Assembly: GCF_024746835.1 (NCBI RefSeq)
Contig: NZ_CP080531.1
Span: 3,286,001 to 3,350,000 of the forward strand
Direction: 5' to 3'
DNA length: 64,000 nucleotides
Source: Mesorhizobium sp. AR02
Lineage (GTDB): Bacteria; Pseudomonadota; Alphaproteobacteria; Rhizobiales; Rhizobiaceae
The notes below the pieces were generated by a model. It was not told the DNA's origin, searched no databases, and saw only the letters and a program-made list of their open reading frames with translations. Position 1 is the stretch's first letter. Each line of letters begins with the position of its first letter. Both the position numbers and the translations under genes were made by a program. Below are positions 28,904 to 36,101 of this stretch, one piece after another.

Positions 28904-30373
28904 ATGAATCCGCTGGCGCGCTTTCTGGCGCTGGCCGGCTTTGCCGTGGCCTTGGCAAGCTGCCAGATGTTCACGCCCCCGGCAGTCCAGGAATCCGGTT
29001 TCCAGCCTTCCGACAAGCCGATCACGGTCGACAATGTCGGCGCCAACAACAAGCTTGCGGAGTTGGCCAAGGCGCAGCATCCGCGCATCCTGGCCACCTA
29101 TGGCGGCGAATATTCCGATCCCAAGCTCGAGCGAATGGTGGCCAAGGTCGTCGGCAATCTGACTGTGGTGTCGGCGAACCCGACCCAGACCTACCGCATC
29201 ACCATCCTCAATTCGCCCAACGTCAACGCCTTCGCGCTGCCGGGCGGCTATCTCTACATCACGCGCGGCCTGCTGGCGCTGGCCAATGATTCGTCCGAAC
29301 TTGCCGCCGTCATCGCGCATGAGATGGGCCACGTCACCGCCAATCACGGCCTGCAGCGCCAGCAGTTGGAGGCCGAGGAAGGCCTGGCGACCAAGGTGGT
29401 CTCTGATGTGCTGGGCGACAGCCCGACCGCCAAGGCGGCTCTGATCCGCGGCAAGCTTCGGCTGGCGCAGTTTTCGCGCAACCAGGAGTTGGAGGCAGAC
29501 GCCATCGGCATCAAGTCGATTGGCGAAGCCGGCTACGACCCTTACGCCGCCGGACGCTTCCTGCAGTCGATGTCGGCCTACACCGATTTCCGTTCGATCA
29601 GCGGCGCCACCGACGCCAGCCTCGACTTCCTGGCGACGCACCCCAACACGCCGCAGCGCATCGATCTGGCGCAGCGCCATGCTCGCCAGTTCGGCGCGCC
29701 CGGCGTCGGCACGCGCGACCGCGATTCCTTCCTCGCCGGCATTGACGGCCTGCTCTATGGCGACACGCCGGAGGAAGGTTATGTGCGCGGCGAGACCTTC
29801 CTGCATCCGGGCCTCGGCGTGTCGTTCACGGTGCCGGACGGTTTCATCATCGACAATTCGGCGGCAGCGGTGACGGCGACCGGGCCGGGCGACATAGCGA
29901 TCCGTTTCGACGGCGTTTCGATCGACAAGAACCGCCCCTTGACCGACTACATCAGAAGCGGCTGGGTGGCCGGTCTCGATGACAGCACTGTCAAGCAGGA
30001 AACCATCAACGGCAATGAGGCCGCGACCGCGCATGCCGGTGCCGAAGGCTGGCAGTTCGACATCGCGGTGATCCGTGCCGGCGGCCAGGTCTACCGGCTG
30101 TTGACCGCGGCACCGTCAGCCAGCACCTCGCTGGAGACGGTGGCGCGCTCGGTCAGCGGGTCGTTCCGTATCCTGAGCCCCGCAGAAAAGGCGGCTTTGA
30201 AGCCGCTGCATATTCGCGTCCTCACCGTGCAGCCGGGCCAGACCATGGGCTCGCTCGCCGCACAGATGGTCGGCGTCGATCGCAAGCTCGACCTGTTCCG
30301 GGTGCTGAACGCGCTGTCGCCGGGTGCCGCGGTTTCGGCCGGCGATAAGGTCAAGATCGTTACGGATAAATAA
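28904..30373 (+). CDS. M48-family metalloprotease lipoprotein (BepA/YfgC-like)
   Basis: A 489-residue envelope protease. Starting at 28904 gives a lipoprotein signal with lipobox LASC (Cys20); the longer frame from 28811 would bury it. The zinc motif HEMGH is at 139-143, with the third ligand in NQELEADAIGIKSI near 195-205. Preceding NAFALPGGYLYITRGLL is typical of M48 proteins that oversee outer-membrane protein assembly. After the protease domain is a linker, then a C-terminal LysM-like segment (HIRVLTVQPGQTMGSLAAQM ... SAGDKVKIV), suggesting peptidoglycan contact. An imperfect palindrome begins immediately after the stop codon. Confidence 0.92.
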   Translation: MNPLARFLALAGFAVALASCQMFTPPAVQESGFQPSDKPITVDNVGANNKLAELAKAQHPRILATYGGEYSDPKLERMVAKVVGNLTVVSANPTQTYRITILNSPNVNAFALPGGYLYITRGLLALANDSSELAAVIAHEMGHVTANHGLQRQQLEAEEGLATKVVSDVLGDSPTAKAALIRGKLRLAQFSRNQELEADAIGIKSIGEAGYDPYAAGRFLQSMSAYTDFRSISGATDASLDFLATHPNTPQRIDLAQRHARQFGAPGVGTRDRDSFLAGIDGLLYGDTPEEGYVRGETFLHPGLGVSFTVPDGFIIDNSAAAVTATGPGDIAIRFDGVSIDKNRPLTDYIRSGWVAGLDDSTVKQETINGNEAATAHAGAEGWQFDIAVIRAGGQVYRLLTAAPSASTSLETVARSVSGSFRILSPAEKAALKPLHIRVLTVQPGQTMGSLAAQMVGVDRKLDLFRVLNALSPGAAVSAGDKVKIVTDK

Positions 30374-30512
30374 GAGCCCGTCGCAAACTCACTCTGCTGG
30401 ACGCCTGACGCGGTTTTCTGCGCTTCCGGTGCTCATGGACTTCATGTCCACTCCGCTCCGGTTCTCGAAAACCACGCCATTCGCCTCAGCGGAACGAGTT
30501 TTCAACGCACTC
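30374..30512. repeat. 139-bp imperfect palindrome between M48 protease and rpoH
   Basis: The two ends pair over most of their length: GAGCCCGTCGCAAACTC with GAGTTTTCAACGCACTC, GCGGTTTTC with GAAAACCACGC, and central ATGGAC with GTCCA. It starts on the base after the M48 stop and ends just before the convergent rpoH. It could act as a bidirectional terminator or be a non-autonomous repeat element. Confidence 0.7.
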
Positions 30513-30532
30513 TTATCCTGTGCTTTGAGTGG

Positions 30533-31396
30533 TCAGGCGGCTGTCGCCAGAAATTCCGGATTCTGCTTTACCAGTGCGACCTTGAGCTTTTCCATGGCGC
30601 GGGCCTCGATCTGGCGGACGCGTTCCTTGGAAATGCCGAGCGTCTCGCCGAGCGCTTCAAGCGTGGCGCCCTCGTCGTTCAGCCGGCGTTCTTCGATGAT
30701 CCTGAGTTCACGCGCGTTGAGCGCGCCAAGCGCCTCGCGCAGCCAAAGCGAGCGGCGCGCGACATCGATCTTGTCGCCGACGATCTCGTCGGGCAGGGGT
30801 TCATCCGAAACTAGGAAATCCATCCGCTCGGTGGCGCCCGCATCATCGGCAAGCGGCGCGTTCAGGGAGGAGTCAGGCGCCGACAGCCGCGAATCCATCA
30901 TCGCCACATCGGCCTCGGAGACGCCAAGTGCGACCGACACCTCGCGGTAGAGGGTCGTGTTGGAAAGCGGCTCCGCGCCGTTCGCCAGCCGGGCACGTAA
31001 CCGTCGCAGGTTGAAGAACAGAGCTTTCTGCGCCGAGCTGGTGCCGCCGCGCACGATCGACCAGTTGCGCAGGATGTAGTCCTGCATGGAGGCGCGAATC
31101 CACCATGTCGCATAGGTCGAAAACCGCACTTCGCGCTCGGGCTCGAAGCGGGCGGCGGCCTCGAGCAGGCCGACATGGCCTTCCTGGATCAGGTCGCCGA
31201 GCGGCAGGCCGTAGTGACGGAATTTGGAGGCCATGGAAATGACCAGCCGCATATGGGCGACGGTGATGCAGTGCAGTGCGTTCTGGTCGTTGTCTTCCTT
31301 CCAGAGCAAAGCCAGTCGATGCTCCTCGTCCCGTTCGAGGTAGGGCGCCTTCATCGCCGCGCGGACCATGATCCGTCCAGCCGTGTCTTGCATCAT
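30533..31396 (-). CDS. rpoH: RNA polymerase heat-shock sigma factor, RpoH2-like
   Basis: A 287-residue sigma-32 family protein. Region 2 is intact (HMRLVISMASKFRHYGLPLGDLIQEGHVGLLEAAARFEPEREVRFSTYATWWIRASMQDYILRNW, abbreviated here to its hallmarks). An RpoH-box-like QKALFFNLRRLRARL follows, then region 4.2 with LGISKERVRQIEARAMEKLK. The N-terminus (YLERDEEHRLALLWKEDND) and the SIVRGGTSSAQ linker fit the rhizobial RpoH2 type better than RpoH1. RpoH2 is usually linked to oxidative and general stress in rhizobia. It is divergent from the amino-acid transporter genes. Confidence 0.93.
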   Translation of the reverse strand: MMQDTAGRIMVRAAMKAPYLERDEEHRLALLWKEDNDQNALHCITVAHMRLVISMASKFRHYGLPLGDLIQEGHVGLLEAAARFEPEREVRFSTYATWWIRASMQDYILRNWSIVRGGTSSAQKALFFNLRRLRARLANGAEPLSNTTLYREVSVALGVSEADVAMMDSRLSAPDSSLNAPLADDAGATERMDFLVSDEPLPDEIVGDKIDVARRSLWLREALGALNARELRIIEERRLNDEGATLEALGETLGISKERVRQIEARAMEKLKVALVKQNPEFLATAA

Positions 31397-31720
31397 GAGG
31401 CGCTCCCTGGCTCAGGCGATAGGACTGACGTTACGAACTTGGCCGGGCGCCGGTTGAAATCGCGGGGTCGCGCCCTAGAACAGCCAAAACTGCCATGCGC
31501 GAGAAAGGTTCCGCTGGCGCGCGGAAGCAAGCGGTGCTGTCCGGGCGATTTTGAAATCGTTCCCCGGAGCTTCAGACGTTGCAGGGAATCCCTTTTAGAG
31601 AATGTGGTTTCAGAAATTCTTTGTTTTTGAAATCTGGTTCCTTATTCTTTCGGCCCGCATCTGTCATTTTCCAGCCCTCACAACAGGCCTGACATAGGCC
31701 AAGGACGGGATCACAAAAAA
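31397..31720. other. Intergenic region between divergent rpoH and ABC transporter genes
   Basis: 324 bases with no credible gene. It holds the promoters for both directions. A near-palindrome CGATTTTGAAATCG lies at about 31546-31559, and the AT-rich stretch 31600-31650 is the most promoter-like part. An AAGGACGGGA ribosome-binding tract precedes the transporter gene. Confidence 0.5.
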
Positions 31721-32494
31721 ATGAAATGGCTCAAATCGCTTATCGTCGCCGGAACGTTGCAGGCCCTGGCGGTCACATCAGGCCATGCTGGTGCCAATCT
31801 CGATCAGATCAAGCAGGCAGGCACCCTCAAGGTCGGCACCGAGGGCACCTACGCACCCTTCACCTATCATGACGCTTCCGGCGCGCTGGTCGGCTTCGAT
31901 GTCGAGATCGCCAAGGCAATCGGCGACAAGCTTGGCGTCAAGGTCGAGTTCCTCGAAGGCAAATGGGACGGGTTGATCGCCGGCCTCGACGTCAGCCGTT
32001 ATGACGCCGTCATCAACGAAGTCGGCATCACTGATGCCCGCAAGGCCAAGTACGACTTTTCCGATCCCTACATTGCCTCCAAGGCGGTGCTGATCGTGCG
32101 CGGCGACAACACCGAGATCAAGACGTTCGCCGATCTCAAGGGCAAGAAGTCGGCGCAGTCGCTGACCTCGAACTTTGGCAAGCTGGCTGAGACGAACGGC
32201 GCCGAACTGGTCGGCACCGACGGCTTCGACCAGTCGATCCAGCTGCTTTTGACCGGCCGCGCCGACGCTACGATCAATGACAGCCTGTCGTTCCTCGATT
32301 TCAAGAAGCACAAGCCCGATGCCAATGTGAAGATCGCCGCGCAAGAGGAAAACGCCGACTATTCCGGCGTCATCGTGCGCAAGGGCGATCCGGAACTGGT
32401 CGCCGCCATCAACAAGGCGCTGGCCGACATCAAGGCCGACGGCACCTACAAGAAGATCGCCGACACCTATTTCGGCCAGGACGTTTCGAAGTAA
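31721..32494 (+). CDS. Polar amino-acid ABC transporter, substrate-binding protein
   Basis: A 257-residue periplasmic protein with a signal peptide cleaved near GHA at about residue 23. The family 3 solute-binding pattern is clear: GTLKVGTEGTYAPFTYHD, LVGFDVEIAKAIGDKLGVKVEF, WDGLIAGLDVSRYDAVINEVGIT and RADATINDSLSFLDF. The sequence resembles cystine/polar amino-acid binding proteins (FliY/TcyA type). The permease and ATPase genes follow, separated by a hairpin that may lower their expression relative to the binding protein. Confidence 0.92.
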   Translation: MKWLKSLIVAGTLQALAVTSGHAGANLDQIKQAGTLKVGTEGTYAPFTYHDASGALVGFDVEIAKAIGDKLGVKVEFLEGKWDGLIAGLDVSRYDAVINEVGITDARKAKYDFSDPYIASKAVLIVRGDNTEIKTFADLKGKKSAQSLTSNFGKLAETNGAELVGTDGFDQSIQLLLTGRADATINDSLSFLDFKKHKPDANVKIAAQEENADYSGVIVRKGDPELVAAINKALADIKADGTYKKIADTYFGQDVSK

Positions 32495-32536
32495 TTTTTT
32501 CGAGGGTGGACCCGGTTGCCGCCCCGTCAACGCATC

Positions 32537-32570
32537 AGCGGCGAGCCATCTTTGATGGCTCGCCGCTTTT
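32537..32570 (+). terminator. Partial terminator between binding protein and permease genes
   Basis: A 13-bp perfect stem (AGCGGCGAGCCAT / ATGGCTCGCCGCT) followed by only TTT-G-T. The permease has no obvious separate promoter, so this is probably an attenuating hairpin within the operon. Confidence 0.65.
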
Positions 32571-32625
32571 GTCGTGATATGGCTGACGCATTCGCATTTC
32601 GATCATCCATCCTGGAGGGCCTTTC

Positions 32626-33306
32626 GTGCCGCACTGGCTGCAACTGATGCTGGAGTCGCTGCCTTCGCTGCTCTGGGCCGCTCTGATCTTCACCGTACCG
32701 TTGACGCTGCTGTCCTTCGTCCTCGGCTTGACGGTTGGCCTGGGGGCAGCACTCGGCCGGCTGTTCGGACCGAAGCCGCTGGTCGCGCTCGTGCGCTTCT
32801 ATGTCTGGATCTTCCGCGGCACGCCGCTTTTGGTGCAGCTGTTCCTGATCTTCTACGGTCTGCCGTCGGTCGGCATCCTGCTCGACGCCTTCACGGCAGC
32901 CCTGATCGGCTTCACGCTCAACATCGGCGCCTATACGTCGGAGATCATCCGTGCCGCCATCGGCTCGGTGCCGAAAGGCCAGTGGGAAGCCGCCTATTCG
33001 ATCGGCATGACCTGGAGCCAGGCGATGCGGCGCACCATCCTGCCGCAAGCCGGCCGCGTCGCGGTGCCGCCGCTCTCCAACACCTTCATCTCGCTGGTCA
33101 AGGACACCTCGCTGGCCGCCGCCATCACCGTGCCGGAGATGTTCCAGGCGGCGCAGCGCATCGTTGCCACCTCCTATGAGCCGCTGATCCTCTATGTCGA
33201 AGCGGCGATCCTCTATCTGGCGATGAGCTCGGTGCTGTCGGCCTTGCAGACGCGGCTCGAAACCCGGCTCAACCGCTATGGCGGCTTTCTGGAGGCACGC
33301 ACATGA
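32626..33306 (+). CDS. Polar amino-acid ABC transporter, permease
   Basis: A 226-residue membrane protein of the HisM/GlnP family with about five helices. It starts at GTG 32626 after GGAGG. The family motifs FYVWIFRGTPLLVQLFLIFYG and the EAA loop WEAAYSIGMTWSQAMRRTILPQAGRVAVPPLSN (hallmarks EAA-G-LP-QA) are present, then LVKDTSLAAAITVPEMF. It ends in an ATGA overlap with the ATPase gene, so translation is coupled. Confidence 0.94.
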   Translation: MPHWLQLMLESLPSLLWAALIFTVPLTLLSFVLGLTVGLGAALGRLFGPKPLVALVRFYVWIFRGTPLLVQLFLIFYGLPSVGILLDAFTAALIGFTLNIGAYTSEIIRAAIGSVPKGQWEAAYSIGMTWSQAMRRTILPQAGRVAVPPLSNTFISLVKDTSLAAAITVPEMFQAAQRIVATSYEPLILYVEAAILYLAMSSVLSALQTRLETRLNRYGGFLEART

Positions 33307-34076
33307 TCGGCCTCAGCAACATCGAAAAACGCTTCGGCGACAATCTGGTGCTGAAGGGCGTGACGGTCACCATCGCCGAAGGCAGTGTCACAGCACTTGT
33401 CGGTCCTTCGGGCGGCGGCAAGAGCACGCTCTTGCGTTGCATCAACCTCTTGGAGATCCCGACCTCGGGCACGGTGCGGATCGGCGACGAGACGCTCGAG
33501 TTCCGGCCGGGCATCAAGGTCCCGGCGGCAGACATAAGACGCGTGCGCCTGCAGACCGGCATGGTGTTCCAGAATTTCCAGCTGTTCCCGCACCGCACTG
33601 CGATCGAGAATGTCATGGAAGGCCTGGTGACAGTGCTGAAGTGGTCGCCTGAGAAGGCGCGCGAGCGGGCGCTCGCTTTGCTGGAAAAGGTCGGGATGGC
33701 GCACAAGGCCGATGCCTGGCCGGCGACGCTGTCAGGTGGCCAGCAGCAGCGCGTGGCGATCGCTCGCGCCTTGGCGCCGTCGCCGAAGGTGCTGCTGTGC
33801 GACGAGCCGACCTCGGCGCTCGATCCGGAACTGGCGCAAGAGGTGGTCGACGTGCTTGGCAAGCTTGCCAGTGAAGGCACCACCATGGTGATGGCGACGC
33901 ATGACCTGCGCCTCGCTTCCAAGATCGCGCAGGAAGCGGTGTTCCTCGATGCCGGCGTCATCGTCGAGAAAGGGCCTTCCGCCGTACTGTTCGGCAATCC
34001 GGAGCGCGAACGGACCAAGCGTTTTATTGCGACGCTGAAGCAGGAGGCGGAGAGGGAGGGCGGCGGCCAGGCGTAG
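33303..34076 (+). CDS. Polar amino-acid ABC transporter, ATP-binding protein
   Basis: A 257-residue ATPase of the GlnQ/HisP group. Walker A is GPSGGGKST, the Q-loop MVFQNFQLFPHRT, the signature LSGGQQQRVAIARAL, Walker B VLLCDEPTSALDPEL, and the switch region MATHDLRLA. It is somewhat unusual in having GGG in the P-loop and CDEPTSALD in Walker B, both within family range. It overlaps the permease by 4 bases and is followed by a strong terminator shared with convergent carD. Confidence 0.94.
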   Translation: MIGLSNIEKRFGDNLVLKGVTVTIAEGSVTALVGPSGGGKSTLLRCINLLEIPTSGTVRIGDETLEFRPGIKVPAADIRRVRLQTGMVFQNFQLFPHRTAIENVMEGLVTVLKWSPEKARERALALLEKVGMAHKADAWPATLSGGQQQRVAIARALAPSPKVLLCDEPTSALDPELAQEVVDVLGKLASEGTTMVMATHDLRLASKIAQEAVFLDAGVIVEKGPSAVLFGNPERERTKRFIATLKQEAEREGGGQA

Positions 34077-34103
34077 GCGCGGCCCTTGCATTGTTCGAGG
34101 AAC

Positions 34104-34131
34104 AAAAAACCCGGCGCGAGGCCGGGTTTTT
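34104..34131. terminator. Bidirectional terminator between transporter operon and carD
   Basis: A6, then CCCGGC-GCGAG-GCCGGG, then T5. It works in both orientations between convergent genes. Confidence 0.88.
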
Positions 34132-34154
34132 CGAGAACTTAAAAGTGAAAGAGA

Positions 34155-34736
34155 TCAGGCAGCTTCTTCCTGCTCGGCTTCCTCATTGTCGGCCTTGGCG
34201 CCACGCTTAGGGCCCTTGTTGAGGTTGACCTCGATCAGCCGCACGGCTTCGGTTTCCGACATGCGGTTGACGGCCGCGATTTCGCGAGCCATGCGGTCGA
34301 GCGCCGCCTCGTAGAGCTGACGTTCGGAATAGGACTGCTCCGGCTGATTGTCGGCGCGATAGAGGTCGCGCACGACTTCCGAGATCGAGATCAGGTCGCC
34401 GGAATTGATCTTGGCATCATATTCCTGGGCGCGGCGCGACCACATGGTGCGCTTGACGCGGGCGCGGCCCTGCACAACCTTCAGCGCGCGCTCGACATAA
34501 TCCTCTTCCGACAGCTTGCGCATGCCGATGGAGGTCGCCTTGGCGACCGGCACCTTCAGGCGCATCTTGTCCTTCTGGAAGTCGATGACGAACAGTTCCA
34601 GCTTGTGACCAGCCACTTCCTGCTCGTCGATCGACACGATCTGGCCAACGCCGTGCGCGGGATAGACGATGTACTCGCCAGTCTTGAAACCATGACGCGC
34701 ACCAGTGGACTTCTTCTGCGGGGTGATCGTTGCCAT
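34155..34736 (-). CDS. carD: CarD/CdnL-family transcription regulator
   Basis: A 193-residue cytoplasmic protein that binds RNA polymerase beta and stabilises open complexes, especially at rRNA promoters. The N-terminal Tudor-like RNA polymerase-interacting domain is GFKTGEYIVYPAHGVGQIVSIDEQEVAGHKLELFVIDF; the helical C-terminal part includes WSRRAQEYDAKINSGDLISISEVVRDLYR and ERQLYEAALDRMAREIAAV. The C-terminus is an acidic Glu/Ala tail. It lies downstream of fdxA across a 370-base gap, so it probably has its own promoter and a long leader. AAGGAGT precedes the start. Confidence 0.95.
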   Translation of the reverse strand: MATITPQKKSTGARHGFKTGEYIVYPAHGVGQIVSIDEQEVAGHKLELFVIDFQKDKMRLKVPVAKATSIGMRKLSEEDYVERALKVVQGRARVKRTMWSRRAQEYDAKINSGDLISISEVVRDLYRADNQPEQSYSERQLYEAALDRMAREIAAVNRMSETEAVRLIEVNLNKGPKRGAKADNEEAEQEEAA

Positions 34737-35106
34737 TACGCCCTGAACTCCTTGTTGTGGTACCGGCGTCCTGCCGGCCCGAACTCGTGCGATCGGGGAA
34801 ACCGATCGTTAGCCGCACAACAGATGAACCCACCGGAAAGGCCGGGACCGGCAAACCGCACGAGTTGCGACCGCCTGGCCCAGATCGCTCTGGTCCGGAG
34901 TGGGATTTTCACCTTTCAGTGATTTGGGGCGTCTGCGCCATAAATCGACGTTGTGTCACCGGCATGTTTCGCTGATGTAACACAAAAAGTCGGAAGAATC
35001 AAGGTTTTGCTGCATAAGCGAAGGCCACAGGTCACCTCCGCCTGTCAAGGCGGTTAATCGGCCATACCTCTTACGCCGCGTCATACCGATCGAAACGGTA
35101 GCGCTG
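34737..35106 (-). other. carD upstream region and possible leader
   Basis: 370 bases with no credible gene between fdxA and carD. About 55 bases before the carD start a hairpin CGATCGG-GGAAA-CCGATCG (34790-34808) is visible, flanked by CGTGC/GCACG complementary bits, so a structured leader is possible. A second hairpin, CCGCCT-GTCA-AGGCGG, lies near 35038-35053, closer to the fdxA end, and may be a weak terminator for fdxA. Confidence 0.45.
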
Positions 35107-35445
35107 TCAGTCGCCCTCGCCGGGTTCGGCGGAGAAATATTTCTCGAACTTGCCGGCCTCGCCGTCGAAGGTCTTGGCGTCTGCCGGCGGCTCCTTCTTG
35201 GCGGTGATGTTGGGCCATTTATCGGCATATTCGGTGTTGATCTGCAGCCATTTGTCGAGGCCCGGCTCGGTGTCGGGCTTGATCGCGTCGGCGGGACATT
35301 CGGGCTCGCAGACGCCGCAGTCGATGCACTCGTCGGGATGGATGACGAGCATGTTCTCGCCTTCGTAGAAACAGTCGACCGGACAGACCTCGATGCAGTC
35401 CATATATTTGCACTTGATGCAATTGTCGGTCACGACGTAGGTCAT
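35107..35445 (-). CDS. fdxA: 7Fe ferredoxin FdxA
   Basis: A 112-residue electron carrier. Cysteine spacing matches the Azotobacter FdI type: Cys9, Cys17 and Cys50 for the [3Fe-4S] cluster; Cys21, Cys40, Cys43 and Cys46 for the [4Fe-4S] cluster; and the two extra cysteines Cys12 and Cys25. The C-terminal half is the helical extension typical of alphaproteobacterial FdxA ([19 protein letters not shown]). It follows the helicase and S4 genes on the same strand, a conserved arrangement. A physiological partner cannot be read from the sequence. Confidence 0.96.
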   Translation of the reverse strand: MTYVVTDNCIKCKYMDCIEVCPVDCFYEGENMLVIHPDECIDCGVCEPECPADAIKPDTEPGLDKWLQINTEYADKWPNITAKKEPPADAKTFDGEAGKFEKYFSAEPGEGD

Positions 35446-35698
35446 CGATCGGCTCCGGGACGTCCCAGCTTAATGGGCCAGTTTTCTTGGGCTTTTTCCG
35501 TGAGGTAACGCCTTTGTCCGTCGCTTGCAAGGGTTGCCATGCCCGACAGCTTCGGCGTTGGCGGAATGGAATTCCAGGCGGTAGGCGCGGCGAGGGCGGC
35601 TGATGTCCCGGGGAGCGTCTTGTTTGCCGGGTTCCGTTCTGTCCTGCGCCCGCCATTGCCCTGGGATCGCGGCCCGCGATCTGGCCGGCAAGCAAGCT

Positions 35699-36086
35699 TC
35701 AATCTTCGCCAAGCAGGCGGTCGGTCTGGCGGCGCTCTCTCTTGGTCGGGCGGCCGCTGCCGGCCTCGCGCAGTGCCGGAATAGCATCGGGAAGCGCCTC
35801 GCCCTTCGGTGTGGGCGGTGGCGACATGTCCTCATAGAGGGTGCGGGCTTCCTCTGCCGGGCCGCGCCGCACACCGGCGCCGAGCACCTTCCAGACGAAG
35901 ATGCGCCTGTCGAGCGTGATGGTCAGGACGTCGCCCGGCTTGACCAGATCGGAGGCCTGCGCTGCTTTGTCGCGATTGATGCGCACCCGCCCGGCGACGA
36001 CCAGCTTGGCCGCCAGCGAGCGCGATTTCATCCGCGCGCGAGAAGAACAGCCATTTGTCGATGCGCTGGCGGCCTTCAGCAACCAT
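35699..36086 (-). pseudogene. RNA-binding S4-domain protein (Hsp15-like), frameshifted
   Basis: The S4 domain is split across two frames. From ATG 36086 the frame reads GRQRIDKWLFFSRA, the S4 N-terminus. It then loses homology, while the next frame resumes with MKSRSLAAKLVVAGRVRINRDKA ... VKPGDVLTITLDRRIFVWKV and continues to the stop at 35699 with RGPAEEARTLYEDMSPPPTP and GRPTKRERRQTDRL. Removing one base from the GG pair at 36032-36033 restores a continuous protein of about 128 residues. The span of 388 bases is one more than a multiple of three, which agrees. It could be a sequencing error or real inactivation. It starts 15 bases after the helicase stop. Confidence 0.8.
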
Positions 36087-36101
36087 CGAACCACACCAAG
36101 T

